The notes: generated by a model from the sequence alone, not told the origin. Numbered from the stretch's first letter, positions 8,667 through 18,559 are shown. The stretch is DNA of 64,000 nucleotides from an uncultured Bacilli bacterium (GCA_934098505.1 CAKOOR010000002.1:97240-161239), one strand, 5' to 3'. Translations and numbers: made by a program.

Positions 8667-10619
8667 ATGAAGTTTATTAAAAAGACTATAAAACTTGGGA
8701 TAATCTTCAGTATTTTAGGTATTTTAGGCATTATTGGGTTATACGTTTGTGCTTATTTTTCACCAGTATTGGATATTAAAAGTACAGGACAGTATTACAT
8801 CTATGATAATGATAATTTCTTAGTTTTTCAAGGAAGTGGAAATTCGAAGTGGGTTGATTTAAGTGATGTATCGCCTGATTTTATAGATGCTATTATCAGT
8901 ACAGAAGATAAAAATTTTTATAAACACAATGGTTTTGATTATTTAAGAATTATGAAGACCTTATTTCTAAATGTCAAAAAAGGTACAATAGTAGGAGGGG
9001 CTTCGACCATCTCGCAACAATATGTTAAAAATTTATTTTTAGATTTTGATAAAACTTGGGAGCGAAAATTAGAGGAAGCTTGGTTAACGCTGAAACTAGA
9101 AGTACATTATTCAAAAGATGATATTTTGGAAGGTTATATTAATACAATTAATTTTGGTCAAGGTAATTATGGGATTGAGAATGCAGCGAGTTTTTATTTT
9201 AACAAGCATGCCAAGGATTTAACTTTAGAAGAAAGTATTATTTTATCGGGTATACCTAAGGGTCCTAGCTATTATAATCCTTTAAGTAATTATGATAATG
9301 CCATTAAAAGAGCCAAAGTTGTTGCTACAGCAATGGTTAATAACAAGAAAATAGACGAAACAACCAAGGATAATCTTTTTAAAGAAAAGTTAGAAATATA
9401 TGGTAAAAGAACAGAAAATAATTCCAATACGATTATGTATTATCAAGATTTAGTTATGAAAGAATTAGAAGGAATTAGTAGCATACCAACTTCATTAATA
9501 GATACCGGTGGTTTAAAAATTTATACTTCATTTAATAAAGATATTCAAATGTCTTTAGAAAACAGTATCAATAAAAACATTACAGATGAAGAATTACAAG
9601 TTGCTAGTATTGTAATAGACCCTAAAACAGGAAATATTATGGCTTTGACCGGTGGAAAAGATTATACTAAAAGTCAATATAACAGGGCATCAACTATGAA
9701 AAGGCAAGTAGGAAGTACCATGAAACCGTTACTTTATTATGCTGCGTTAGAAAATGGTATGACATCGTCTTCGACCTTTTTAAGTCAAGAAACAACTTTT
9801 GTTTTTTCACAAAATGATACTTATTCTCCGCAAAACTTTAATCAAAAATATGCTAATAAAGAAATTACCATGGCGGCAGCTTTAAGTTATAGTGATAATA
9901 TTTATGCAGTAAAAACGCACCTATTTTTAGGTACTGATACCTTAGTCAATATTTCGCATAGGATGGGAATTAAAGAAGATTTACCTAGTATTGCTTCACT
10001 TCCTTTAGGTACAGTTGAATTATCCATGTTAGATTTTGCTAATGCTTACACAACTTTGGCAAGTGGGGGATATAAAAAAGACTTAACTTTCATTCGAAAA
10101 GTTACAGATATAAATGGTAATATTTTATACGAAAAAAAAGATAATAGTACGCAAGTTCTAAATTCTAGTTATACTTATATTTTAAATAATTTACTGACTG
10201 CTACTTATGATAGTGCATTCCGCGATTATAACAATCCGACAATTATTAGCCTAGCTTCTAAAATCAGTAGAAAATATGCAATGAAAACAGGTACTACTAA
10301 TACTGATTGCTGGATGATAGGGTATAATCCTGACGTTTTAATGTTAGTATGGAATGGTTATGATGATAATAGGGAATTAAAGGTTTCTAACAGTATAATT
10401 GGTAAAAATATCTGGGTGGATACTGTTGAAGAGTATCTTAAAGACAAGGAAGATAGTTGGTATGAAAAACCAGATAATGTAGTGGGTATTCCAAGAGATG
10501 CTGTTACTGGTAAAGATGTTACTGACGTTAATAAATCTTTTGTTTATTACTATGTTAAAGGTAGTGAGATTGTTGTTAGTAATGATAATGGCGATAGCAA
10601 AGAAAAATTAGAAAATTAA
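8667..10619 (+). CDS. Class A penicillin-binding protein (PBP1A family)
   Basis: This bifunctional peptidoglycan polymerase is anchored by one N-terminal membrane helix (about residues 9-30). The GT51 glycosyltransferase domain shows STEDKNFYKH (first catalytic Glu), GGASTISQQ and LEGYINTINFGQGNYG. The transpeptidase domain shows the nucleophile motif STMK (in RQVGSTMKPLL), SYSDN for SxN, and KTGTT. The 650 residues are full length for a short PBP1A. The gene is transcribed against its neighbours and against the inferred replication direction, as a single-gene unit ending in a terminator. Confidence 0.93.
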   Translation: MKFIKKTIKLGIIFSILGILGIIGLYVCAYFSPVLDIKSTGQYYIYDNDNFLVFQGSGNSKWVDLSDVSPDFIDAIISTEDKNFYKHNGFDYLRIMKTLFLNVKKGTIVGGASTISQQYVKNLFLDFDKTWERKLEEAWLTLKLEVHYSKDDILEGYINTINFGQGNYGIENAASFYFNKHAKDLTLEESIILSGIPKGPSYYNPLSNYDNAIKRAKVVATAMVNNKKIDETTKDNLFKEKLEIYGKRTENNSNTIMYYQDLVMKELEGISSIPTSLIDTGGLKIYTSFNKDIQMSLENSINKNITDEELQVASIVIDPKTGNIMALTGGKDYTKSQYNRASTMKRQVGSTMKPLLYYAALENGMTSSSTFLSQETTFVFSQNDTYSPQNFNQKYANKEITMAAALSYSDNIYAVKTHLFLGTDTLVNISHRMGIKEDLPSIASLPLGTVELSMLDFANAYTTLASGGYKKDLTFIRKVTDINGNILYEKKDNSTQVLNSSYTYILNNLLTATYDSAFRDYNNPTIISLASKISRKYAMKTGTTNTDCWMIGYNPDVLMLVWNGYDDNRELKVSNSIIGKNIWVDTVEEYLKDKEDSWYEKPDNVVGIPRDAVTGKDVTDVNKSFVYYYVKGSEIVVSNDNGDSKEKLEN

Positions 10620-10634
10620 GTTACTTTATTTTGG

Positions 10635-10668
10635 CTTCACTATTAAATGAATAAGTGAAGTTTTTTAG
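10635..10668 (+). terminator. Rho-independent terminator of the PBP gene
   Basis: CTTCACT pairs with AGTGAAG around an AT-rich loop, followed immediately by TTTTTT. It lies 16 bases after the PBP stop. Confidence 0.8.
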
Positions 10669-10868
10669 TTTGAATACCTTAAATTCCAATAATTATTTTA
10701 GGCAGTGTTTAAACTTTTCTCAGATAGAGTAAATAAATTTAGAAAAAATAAAAAGTATAGCATAAACTACACTTATATTTAATAATTATTAAAAATTGTT
10801 TTTTTGCGGTTATTTTTAGTTAAATAATTATTTTTAATTAGTACTTTTTTTATTTACGTAATTAAATT

Positions 10869-12284
10869 TTAGTCAATATCAATGGTAATTTTACAACCAT
10901 TTTCTTTATTTTCAAATGAGTAATCAACTTTGAAACCTTGTAATTTCAAATTATTAATAACATCTTCAATATCTTTTTTAGCAATATCTAAATCTTCTTT
11001 ATGGGTTGAAGGTGTATCATTTGTTAGGTTACCTAAAAGACTCATAGGGTCAAATAATTCATCATCTTCTTGTTTATTTAAGTTACTATTTAAGTTTGAA
11101 TTAATTTGTTCTTGATTATTTTTAATTGGTGTAAAAAATTTATTATTTGGATTTAAATTACTAATTGATGAGTTATCAAAACTATTAGCAAATGAATTAG
11201 AACTAGTAAAATTAGAATAGCTGTCTGGTTCTGGTAAAGGTTCATTATCTGAACTTGCACTTAGATTAAGATCTGGTTCTAAAACTTCTAAATCCTTCTT
11301 TACCGGAGTTGGTTCTTCTGGCTGATCAAAGTTAAAAGAGAAATAACCTTTGTTACCAACATTTTGTTTAGCTTGGTCTTCAGGCGCTAGAGGTTCTAAA
11401 GTTTCAAAGAAAGTAGTTTTATTTGGTACTTCATAAGGATTAGTTAAAACGTCGCTATTATTAGAAATTGGTTCTTGTAAAGGATCAATTATTTCGACAT
11501 TAGGTTTCTCTAAAATTTTTCCACCATTATTTTCGGTATCATCTGGGTTTTCGCTATAATCTTTTAAAATATCATCAGTTGGTTGTAATTTATTAGGATT
11601 TTTATTGATGTCAAAAGAATTATTTTTAATAGTATCTGCATTAAAACTTAAATCAACTAAAGGAATATCAGTTTTATTTTCTTCTTCTTTTAGTTTTTTT
11701 AACTCTTGGTCTAATTGACGAACAGTAAGACGCTCAGTAATTATTCGGTTTAACCATTCTTTTTCCTTTTCAGCATCATTTAAAACTAATAGACTTCTAG
11801 CGTGTCTTTCACTAATCTTGCCTTCAAGTAAAGCTTGTTGAACACTTTCGTCTAAGTTTAAAAGACGTAATTTATTAGCAACTGAACTTTGGGAAATTCC
11901 CATTTTTTGGGCTAATTGTTCTTGAGTATAACCTTTATCCAAAAGATTTTTATAACTTCGGGCTTCTTCAATTGGGGTTAAATTTCTTCTTTGAATATTT
12001 TCAACAAGGGCTATTTCAGCAGAGGAATTATCATCAATATTGGAAATTACAGCAGGAACTGTAGTAAGACCAGCCATGATTGAGGCCTTATAACGTCTTT
12101 CACCAGCAATTATTTCATATTTACTTCCTAATTTTCTTAAAACAAGAGGTTGAATTATACCGTGTTCTTTAATTGAAGAAGCTAATTCTTTTAGACCTTG
12201 CTCATCAAAGGCTAATCGTGGTTGGAAACGATTAGGTATAATATCATCAACACTTACTTGTAAAACATTATCTTCCATTTTCAT
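10869..12284 (-). CDS. noc: Nucleoid occlusion protein Noc (ParB family) with a very long linker
   Basis: This ParB-family CTPase has an N-terminal nuclease-like/CTP-binding domain with the GERRYKA motif, a central helix-turn-helix, and a short C-terminal dimerisation segment. It is Noc rather than ParB at the recognition positions: GISQSSVANK and GKISERHAR match Bacillus Noc (Gln, Lys, Arg), not ParB. It also sits next to rsmG like noc. Two oddities: about 200 Asn/Pro/Asp/Glu-rich, low-complexity residues separate the DNA-binding and C-terminal parts, and no N-terminal amphipathic membrane helix is evident. The ATG at 12284 follows AAAGGGG; an ATG at 12326 lacks a ribosome site. Confidence 0.85.
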   Translation of the reverse strand: MKMEDNVLQVSVDDIIPNRFQPRLAFDEQGLKELASSIKEHGIIQPLVLRKLGSKYEIIAGERRYKASIMAGLTTVPAVISNIDDNSSAEIALVENIQRRNLTPIEEARSYKNLLDKGYTQEQLAQKMGISQSSVANKLRLLNLDESVQQALLEGKISERHARSLLVLNDAEKEKEWLNRIITERLTVRQLDQELKKLKEEENKTDIPLVDLSFNADTIKNNSFDINKNPNKLQPTDDILKDYSENPDDTENNGGKILEKPNVEIIDPLQEPISNNSDVLTNPYEVPNKTTFFETLEPLAPEDQAKQNVGNKGYFSFNFDQPEEPTPVKKDLEVLEPDLNLSASSDNEPLPEPDSYSNFTSSNSFANSFDNSSISNLNPNNKFFTPIKNNQEQINSNLNSNLNKQEDDELFDPMSLLGNLTNDTPSTHKEDLDIAKKDIEDVINNLKLQGFKVDYSFENKENGCKITIDID

Positions 12285-12332
12285 ATTTTTTGTGGCCCCT
12301 TTACTATTATAGTCTATATTTATCATACATTA

Positions 12333-13055
12333 TTATTGACGTTTTTGCAACTTAATTTGTGCGTCCTTTTTGATTGTATTATAACTACGAGGATATTTTT
12401 TATTGGTTATTTTTTCTTTATTTATAGTGATAATTACACGGTTCATATCTGTTTTAGGAAGAGTAAATTCAGTAATTTTAGTTACTTTAGAATTTAATTT
12501 TTGTAAAATATTTTGGGCATCATTCAATTCTTCTTGATAATTTGCTTTCATGGCAATAAAATTACCACCAACCTTAAGATAAGGAATAGCAAGTTCACTT
12601 AAAATACTAAGATCAGCAACAGCGCGAGAAGTTACAATATCATAATATTCTCGACGATTTTGAACAAAAACTTCGGCTCTATCATAAATAATTTCCACAT
12701 CTATACTTAATTTTTCAGATAGTTCTTTTAAAAAGGCTATTTTTTTATTGTTAGAATCTAGGAGTGTTATTTTTAAATTAGGATAACAAATTTTTAAAAC
12801 CATTCCGGGAAAACCAGCGCCAGTACCAATATCTAATAAAGTTGTAACTTTGTTTAAATCAACATTTTTTACAATAGTTAGGGAATCATAAAAGTGTTTT
12901 AAGTAGACATCAGTTATCGTTTTAATAGCGGTAAGATTGGTATGTTCATTATATTCTAATAAAAATTTAGCATAATTATCTAAATCTGCAATTTGATTAT
13001 CATTTAAACTAATTCCTAGTTTATTTACTTCTAATAAGAAGTCATCTTTAGTCAT
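12333..13055 (-). CDS. rsmG: 16S rRNA (guanine-527-N7) methyltransferase
   Basis: RsmG (GidB) methylates G527 in the 16S 530 loop. The SAM motif LLDIGTGAGFPGMVLKI is clear, as are TSRAVADL and the Lys-rich C-terminus. I start it at MTKDDFLLE (13055), which overlaps the end of mnmG by 8 bases (ATGACTAA). The longer reading frame from 13139 would lie inside mnmG. It belongs to the mnmE-mnmG-rsmG-noc block. Confidence 0.95.
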   Translation of the reverse strand: MTKDDFLLEVNKLGISLNDNQIADLDNYAKFLLEYNEHTNLTAIKTITDVYLKHFYDSLTIVKNVDLNKVTTLLDIGTGAGFPGMVLKICYPNLKITLLDSNNKKIAFLKELSEKLSIDVEIIYDRAEVFVQNRREYYDIVTSRAVADLSILSELAIPYLKVGGNFIAMKANYQEELNDAQNILQKLNSKVTKITEFTLPKTDMNRVIITINKEKITNKKYPRSYNTIKKDAQIKLQKRQ

Positions 13056-14928
13056 GGCGATTATATTCCTTTCGTAAATAAATGGATAAAATTGAAATAT
13101 CAGCAGGATTAACACCACTAATTCGCATTGCTTGAGCAATAGTTTTAGGGGCTACTTTCTTTAATTTTTGACGAGCCTCACTAGCCAAATTAACAACTTT
13201 ATCATAATCTAAATCACTAGGGATTTCTTTACTTTCTAGTTTTAGCATTTTTTCTACTTCTTTATAAGTTTTAGCGATATATCCTTCATATTTAGTACTA
13301 ATTTCGACTTGTTCTTTAACAGCATCGTTATAATTTATATCAGTTAATTTTGATAAAAATGCCAAGTTTATTTCGGGGCGCTTTAATAAATCGTAAAAAC
13401 TCATTGAATAATTAGGTACTGGAATATTATTTTCCAGAAAAATAGTTTTTACTTCTTCGTTTAATTTTAATTTAGTATTTTTTAAAAATGTGGTTAAAGC
13501 CTCGATATCTTTTTGTTTAGTGATAAAATTATAATATTGCTCTTTAGTAATGGAATTTACTTGATTAGCAAGGGGACGAAGACGCAAATCAGCGTTATCA
13601 TGTCTTAAAATTAGTCGAAATTCAGCACGAGAAGTAAGCATTCTATAAGGTTCGTTAGTTCCTTTTGTTACTAAATCGTCAATTAATACGCCGATATAAG
13701 CCTCATTTCTTTTTAAAATCAAAGGGTCTTGTTGTTCTAATTTTAAAGCGGCATTAATACCAGCCACAATGCCTTGACCGGCTGCTTCTTCATAACCACT
13801 CGTGCCATTTATCTGACCAGCGGTAAAAATTCCATCTATTACTTTGGATTCTAAAGAAGGTTTGATTTGTAAAGGATTAATCGCATCATATTCGATGGCA
13901 TAGGCATATTTTGAAATTACAGCATTCTCAAGACCAGGTAGGGAATGAACCATTTGCTCTTGAATATCATGAGGCATTGAAGTAGAAAAACCTTGTAAAT
14001 ACCAATCATCATAATATAAAGATTCTGGTTCTAAGAATAATTGATGACGATCTTTATCGTGGAAACGAACTACTTTGTCTTCAATAGAAGGACAATATCT
14101 AGGTCCAACACCTTCGACATAACCACCGTACATACTTGATTTGTCTAAATTATCTTTGATTATTTTCTTGGTTTCGATGGTAGTATATAAAAGATAACAT
14201 TTTTGTTGTTTATTTATATCATAGGTTGCAGGGTAATCATTAGAGAAGGTCCAATATGTATTATCACCACATTCAGGATGCATTTTAGAAAAATCAATAG
14301 ATGAGGCTTTAATTCTTTGCGGAGTTCCGGTCTTTAATCTTTGAATTTGAAACCCATATTTTTTCATATTGGTACTTAGATATTCACTGCGTCTTTCACC
14401 ATGAGGGCCACCATTATGTTTTTCAGCCCCGCATAAAATGCTACCTCTTAAGTAAGTACCGGTCGTTAATATCAAGGCTTGACATTTAATGATTTCGCCA
14501 GTTTCTAAAATAACCCCTTTAATTTTATTATCTTCGATAACTAAGTCTTCTACCATGCCTTCGATTATATCAAGATTAGGAGTATTTTTTAGTTCTCTTA
14601 GCATCTCTTTAGGATAGGTTACTTTATCGGCCTGCGCACGTAAACTACGAACGGCAGGTCCTTTGCCACTATTTAACATTTTAATTTGAAAGTGAGTTCG
14701 ATCTGCCACGCGTCCCATTAAGCCACCTAAAGCATCTATTTCGCGAACAATAATACCTTTAGCCGTTCCGCCAATGGAAGGATTGCAAGGCATATCAGCG
14801 ATATTTTTTAAATTCATGGTGATTAAGGCAGTTTTATGTCCTTTGAAAGCGGCTATATGAGAAGCTTCGCAACCAGCATGACCACCACCAACAACAATTA
14901 TTTCATATTCTTTTTCCATAAAATTCAT
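13048..14928 (-). CDS. mnmG: tRNA uridine-34 carboxymethylaminomethyl-modifying enzyme, FAD subunit
   Basis: MnmG (GidA) with MnmE adds the cmnm5 group to wobble U34 of several tRNAs. It shows an N-terminal dinucleotide-binding VVGGGHAGCEA, CNPSIGGTAKG, and the AGQINGTSGYEEAAGQG motif. It is 626 residues, full length. It starts directly after mnmE with AGGA six bases upstream of its ATG, so the two subunits are likely co-translated. Confidence 0.96.
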   Translation of the reverse strand: MNFMEKEYEIIVVGGGHAGCEASHIAAFKGHKTALITMNLKNIADMPCNPSIGGTAKGIIVREIDALGGLMGRVADRTHFQIKMLNSGKGPAVRSLRAQADKVTYPKEMLRELKNTPNLDIIEGMVEDLVIEDNKIKGVILETGEIIKCQALILTTGTYLRGSILCGAEKHNGGPHGERRSEYLSTNMKKYGFQIQRLKTGTPQRIKASSIDFSKMHPECGDNTYWTFSNDYPATYDINKQQKCYLLYTTIETKKIIKDNLDKSSMYGGYVEGVGPRYCPSIEDKVVRFHDKDRHQLFLEPESLYYDDWYLQGFSTSMPHDIQEQMVHSLPGLENAVISKYAYAIEYDAINPLQIKPSLESKVIDGIFTAGQINGTSGYEEAAGQGIVAGINAALKLEQQDPLILKRNEAYIGVLIDDLVTKGTNEPYRMLTSRAEFRLILRHDNADLRLRPLANQVNSITKEQYYNFITKQKDIEALTTFLKNTKLKLNEEVKTIFLENNIPVPNYSMSFYDLLKRPEINLAFLSKLTDINYNDAVKEQVEISTKYEGYIAKTYKEVEKMLKLESKEIPSDLDYDKVVNLASEARQKLKKVAPKTIAQAMRISGVNPADISILSIYLRKEYNRHD

Positions 14929-16287
14929 CTACTTTCCTAAACAGAAATTACTAAATAATTCATCTAATAATTCATCTTTATAAGTTGCCCCAATAATTTC
15001 ACCTAAAGTATCCCAACAAGCACGAATATCGATTTCTAACATATCAACAGAATAACCATTTGCGATATTTTCTAAAGCGGAATTTAAATAGTTTAGAGCA
15101 ATTTCAATAAGGGCTTTATGACGAGCATTGGTAATATATGTTGCATCATTAGTACTAATTTTTTCTAAATTAAAGAGGGTAGTTATCATTTCTTTTAACT
15201 CTTTAATACCGGTTGTTGTTAAAGTATTACCATAAATAACATTGTTATATTTAGAGATTTCTAAATCTATTTTAGAAGGTAAGTCATTTTTATTGATAAA
15301 AATAATATAATTTTTATCTTTAACAAGTTCTAATAGTTCTAAATCATCAGGAGTTAATTTTTCATTATTATTCAAAACTAAGATTATTAAGTCAGCAGTG
15401 TTAATGATTTTTTTACTTTTATCAACACCTATTTTTTCTACAACATTAGCAGTTTTTCGGATACCGGCAGTATCTAAAAAATTTATTTTAATACCATTAA
15501 TGATGGTTTCGCCTTCGACAATATCTCGTGTGGTTCCAGCAATATCTGTAACGATAGCCTTATCTTCTTCTAAAAAGGCATTTAAAAGACTAGATTTACC
15601 AACATTAGGGCGACCAATCATACAAATATTAATACCATCTTTGATAATTTTAGCGTCATTAGAGTTTTTTAATAGTTCTTCTAGTTTACTTTTAATAGGG
15701 AGCAACTTTTCTTTTAACTTTTGTAAAGTTATGTCCTCGGCATCTTCATATTCAGGATAGTCAATATTTACTTCGATATTAGCAATTAAATTCATGATAT
15801 CTTTTCTAATTTCGGTAATTAAATTTTTTAAGGAACCGGTTAATTGATTCATGGATAGTCTTAAAGATTTATCGGTTGAAGAGTTGATAACATCTTCGAT
15901 AGCCTCGGCTTCAGTTAAATCAATACGCCCATTTAAGAAGGCTCTTTTAGTAAATTCTCCCGGTTGGGCAAGACGAGCCCCATTTACAAGACACAATTCT
16001 AAAACTTTATTAGTAGAGGCAATCCCCCCGTGTGTATTAATTTCAACTATATCTTCCATCGTATAAGTTTTAGGAGCCCGCATTACTGATACTAAAACCT
16101 CATCTATAGTACTTCCGTTTTTATCTACAATATAGCCATGATTAATGGTATGACTGGCTACGGTTTTTAGATCTTTACCTTTAAAAATTTTACTTACAAT
16201 ATCTAAGGCGTTTTGACCGCTTAATCTTATAATTGAAATAGCACCGATGCCACGGGCTGTTGATATAGCAACAATTGTATCTTCCAT
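14929..16287 (-). CDS. mnmE: tRNA modification GTPase
   Basis: MnmE (TrmE) is the GTPase and formyl-tetrahydrofolate partner of MnmG. The N-terminal tetrahydrofolate-binding domain is followed by an inserted G domain with GRPNVGKSS (G1), DTAG (G3) and NKND (G4). The protein ends with the conserved C-x-G-K motif (here CLGK), whose cysteine is needed for modification. It is 452 residues, normal length. Confidence 0.96.
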   Translation of the reverse strand: MEDTIVAISTARGIGAISIIRLSGQNALDIVSKIFKGKDLKTVASHTINHGYIVDKNGSTIDEVLVSVMRAPKTYTMEDIVEINTHGGIASTNKVLELCLVNGARLAQPGEFTKRAFLNGRIDLTEAEAIEDVINSSTDKSLRLSMNQLTGSLKNLITEIRKDIMNLIANIEVNIDYPEYEDAEDITLQKLKEKLLPIKSKLEELLKNSNDAKIIKDGINICMIGRPNVGKSSLLNAFLEEDKAIVTDIAGTTRDIVEGETIINGIKINFLDTAGIRKTANVVEKIGVDKSKKIINTADLIILVLNNNEKLTPDDLELLELVKDKNYIIFINKNDLPSKIDLEISKYNNVIYGNTLTTTGIKELKEMITTLFNLEKISTNDATYITNARHKALIEIALNYLNSALENIANGYSVDMLEIDIRACWDTLGEIIGATYKDELLDELFSNFCLGK

Positions 16288-16436
16288 AAATATCCCTCTT
16301 TCTTAAATTTTTTCTGACTGCTTAAATGATATCACAATTTTTTCTAATTTTATATTAAATATTTAGAATAAATTGTATTATAACATAAAGATTAAATGAT
16401 AGATAATTTTTCTAAATGGTAATTTACTTAAAGTAT

Positions 16437-16464
16437 GAAAAAAGAAGAACTAGTCTTCCTTCTT
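16437..16464 (-). terminator. Hairpin overlapping the end of jag
   Basis: On the minus strand AAGAAG pairs with CTTCTT and is followed by a T-run; the jag stop codon lies within the loop. It would reduce read-through from the rpmH-jag operon into mnmE. Confidence 0.5.
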
Positions 16465-16959
16465 TTCAATAAACTTAATTACAATATGACGATTAGGTTC
16501 TTCACCAACAGAAACAGTTGATATTTCTTTTTCATCTTTTAGGGCATTGTGGATAATACGGCGTTCATAAGAATTCATATTATCAAGTTCAACAGCATTT
16601 TTACTCTTTTTAACATCACTGGCGATTTTTTTAGCCAGACGAATTAAATTTTCTTCTCTTTGTTCTTGATAATTGTTAACATTTAAAACCACATTAGGAT
16701 AAATTTTTAATTGTTGATAAGTATGTTTACACACTATCATTTGTAAGGCTTTAAGAGTACGACCATCTTTACCAATTAAAATCGCATTATTATTTGAATC
16801 CATATTGATAATAATTTGGTCATTGTGAAACTTTGCTGATATTTTTACTTCTAAATGCATATTGGTTAATAACTCATCTAAATAATTAATAACAAAAGCG
16901 GATATTTCTTCTAAGTTGTTAACAGAGTTATCTACAGTATTTTTTACTTCTTCTTCCAT
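16450..16959 (-). CDS. jag: KH and R3H RNA-binding protein KhpB/Jag
   Basis: Jag/KhpB binds RNA with KhpA and affects cell elongation and sporulation. A KH-type domain (NAILIGKDGRTLKAL, about residues 77-91) is followed by an R3H domain with ERRIIHNAL (about 136-144). The separate N-terminal Jag_N domain of Bacillus is missing, so this is the short form (169 residues). It starts 2 bases after the yidC stop, as in the conserved rnpA-yidC-jag operon. Confidence 0.9.
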   Translation of the reverse strand: MEEEVKNTVDNSVNNLEEISAFVINYLDELLTNMHLEVKISAKFHNDQIIINMDSNNNAILIGKDGRTLKALQMIVCKHTYQQLKIYPNVVLNVNNYQEQREENLIRLAKKIASDVKKSKNAVELDNMNSYERRIIHNALKDEKEISTVSVGEEPNRHIVIKFIEKKED

Positions 16960-16960
16960 A

Positions 16961-17905
16961 TTATCTTGCTTCCTTTATTTTCTTCATAACAAAATTTTGA
17001 ACGATACCAAAGACATTATTAACAATCCAGTAAAGGGCTAAGGCTGTTGGTAGTGAAAGTGATGCCATTAAAATCATAAACATCATGATATAAGTCATAG
17101 TCTTAGTTTGGCGCATCATATCAGAATTGCCGTCTTGAGGTTGGCTAGCCATGGCTTGTTTAAATGAGAAGAATGTACTTAACGCAATAATAACAAGTAA
17201 AATTAGATAAATGTAATTACCACTAGCAAGGGCTTTACTTGGAGTCATTCCTAAATTCATATTCCATAGTGTACCTTCGAAAATAGCAGGAACTCTATTG
17301 ATTGCTTCTAAAAAGGCAAATAACAAAGGTAATTGAATTAATGATGTTAGGCAACTACTAGCCGGATTGATGTTATATTTACGATAGATTAGCATCATTT
17401 CTTGTGATTTTTGCATCATTGCTTCATTATCAGTACGGTTAGCATATTTTTGTTCTAACTTATTTAATTCTTTACTAGCTTTTTTCATGTTTTCTGATTG
17501 AGCCATGGTATTTTTAGTTAGAGGAATTAAAATAATACGAATTAATAAACTGATAATAATTACTGATAAACCATAATTGTTAACAAATTCTCCTAATTTT
17601 AGGATTAACCATGCAAGAGGTTTAACAAAAATACTTTCCCATAAACTTTGATACTTGATATCTGTCGGTTTAAAATTTTCACATGAAGGTAAATCTTCTA
17701 ACTTAGTTGTTAATTTATCATCATATTTATTATAAACAGCAAGTAAATCGTCGGTAGTAGGCTTACATAAAATGTTGGAAGTTAATGTTTGACCGGTGGT
17801 TTCATTAATAACTTGTCTTTTGTCATCGTCTTTAACATATTTTGTACAACCTACTGTGAGGAAAACCATAAGGGTTAGTATTCCAACTTTAATTTTTTTG
17901 TTCAT
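16961..17905 (-). CDS. yidC: Membrane protein insertase YidC/SpoIIIJ
   Basis: This Oxa1-family insertase works alone or with SecYEG to place proteins in the membrane. It has a lipoprotein signal (KVGILTLMVFLTVGC; lipobox TVGC), as Gram-positive YidC does, followed by five hydrophobic segments. The conserved PLTKNTMAQSE and LPLLFAFLEAIN regions are present. Its start overlaps the end of rnpA by 4 bases. In spore-formers the paralogue at this locus is usually spoIIIJ. Confidence 0.93.
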   Translation of the reverse strand: MNKKIKVGILTLMVFLTVGCTKYVKDDDKRQVINETTGQTLTSNILCKPTTDDLLAVYNKYDDKLTTKLEDLPSCENFKPTDIKYQSLWESIFVKPLAWLILKLGEFVNNYGLSVIIISLLIRIILIPLTKNTMAQSENMKKASKELNKLEQKYANRTDNEAMMQKSQEMMLIYRKYNINPASSCLTSLIQLPLLFAFLEAINRVPAIFEGTLWNMNLGMTPSKALASGNYIYLILLVIIALSTFFSFKQAMASQPQDGNSDMMRQTKTMTYIMMFMILMASLSLPTALALYWIVNNVFGIVQNFVMKKIKEAR

Positions 17906-18228
17906 TTAATCTCCTTTATTAAACTTGTAAAATTAGATTCCAGTTCTTGAAAGGAAACATTTTTACAAGTGTTCTTTATCATTATAATATATTTAGCTGA
18001 ATTTTTGAATTCTTTTTTATAGTTATCCACAAGGAAACGTACTTGTCTTTTTATTTTGTTTCTTTCCACAGCAGTACCATAACTTTTTTTTACGGCAATA
18101 CCAAACTGTGGATAACTTTGGGGATAACTTTTTAGATAGATTGTAAATAATTTATTAGTAACAAATTTTTTGTTGTGAATAATTTCTTGAAAATCATTGT
18201 TGGCTTTAACCATTTCTATTCTTTTCAT
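17902..18228 (-). CDS. rnpA: Ribonuclease P protein component
   Basis: RnpA helps the catalytic RNase P RNA bind pre-tRNA 5' leaders. The basic RNR-type motif VERNKIKRQVRFLV is clear, and length (108) is normal. The ribosome site AAGGAG precedes the ATG. The reading frame contains two exact DnaA boxes (18023-18031 and 18107-18115), close to the origin. It lies downstream of rpmH after an intervening hairpin. Confidence 0.94.
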   Translation of the reverse strand: MKRIEMVKANNDFQEIIHNKKFVTNKLFTIYLKSYPQSYPQFGIAVKKSYGTAVERNKIKRQVRFLVDNYKKEFKNSAKYIIMIKNTCKNVSFQELESNFTSLIKEIK

Positions 18229-18242
18229 ACTAACTCCTTAAG

Positions 18243-18265
18243 GAAAAAACCACTAGGTAGTGGTT
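18243..18265 (-). terminator. Attenuator hairpin between rpmH and rnpA
   Basis: On the minus strand AACCACTA pairs with TAGTGGTT, followed by TTTTTT. It overlaps the last base of rpmH and precedes the rnpA ribosome site. It would allow more L34 than RNase P protein to be made. Confidence 0.7.
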
Positions 18266-18387
18266 TACTTACATAATACTTTACGTCCTTTTTTTCTTCT
18301 TGATTTAAGAATATTGCTTTCTTTTCTAGCAAAGAAACCATGTTTTTTAGCTTTTTTGCGTTGATTTGGTTGATAAGTTCTTTTCAT
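18265..18387 (-). CDS. rpmH: Large ribosomal subunit protein bL34
   Basis: This 40-residue basic protein starts MKRTYQPNQRKKAKKHGFFA and ends KKGRKVLCK, the usual bL34 layout (family length about 44). A GGAGGTG ribosome site precedes the ATG. It is the first gene left of the origin, the classical rpmH-oriC-dnaA arrangement. Confidence 0.95.
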   Translation of the reverse strand: MKRTYQPNQRKKAKKHGFFARKESNILKSRRKKGRKVLCK

Positions 18388-18471
18388 TTTGACACCTCCA
18401 CATCTAATTAGCAAAGTTATTATAATAAAATTTTTAGGATATTGTCAAGGTTTTAATGATTATTATTACTT

Positions 18472-18487
18472 CCCAACCCACCCACCC
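18472..18487 (-). promoter_or_regulatory. Canonical G-quadruplex motif upstream of rpmH
   Basis: The minus strand reads GGGTGGGTGGGTTGGG, four G3 runs with loops of 1, 1 and 2 bases, in otherwise AT-rich DNA. It lies about 85 bases upstream of rpmH in the same orientation. Related G-rich motifs occur upstream of three other transcription units in the window. Confidence 0.6.
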
Positions 18488-18559
18488 TTAAAGGGATGTT
18501 TTTAAAGAATAGTTTATGATTTTAGTTTTATGTTTTAGAAATTTTATATTTTGATAAAT

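Noticed and set aside
5130..15530. TTCGACA words in prfA, noc, mnmG and mnmE as further Spo0A boxes
   Set aside because: They are single heptamers inside coding sequence, at a frequency expected by chance; only the upstream comK group is spaced and promoter-linked.
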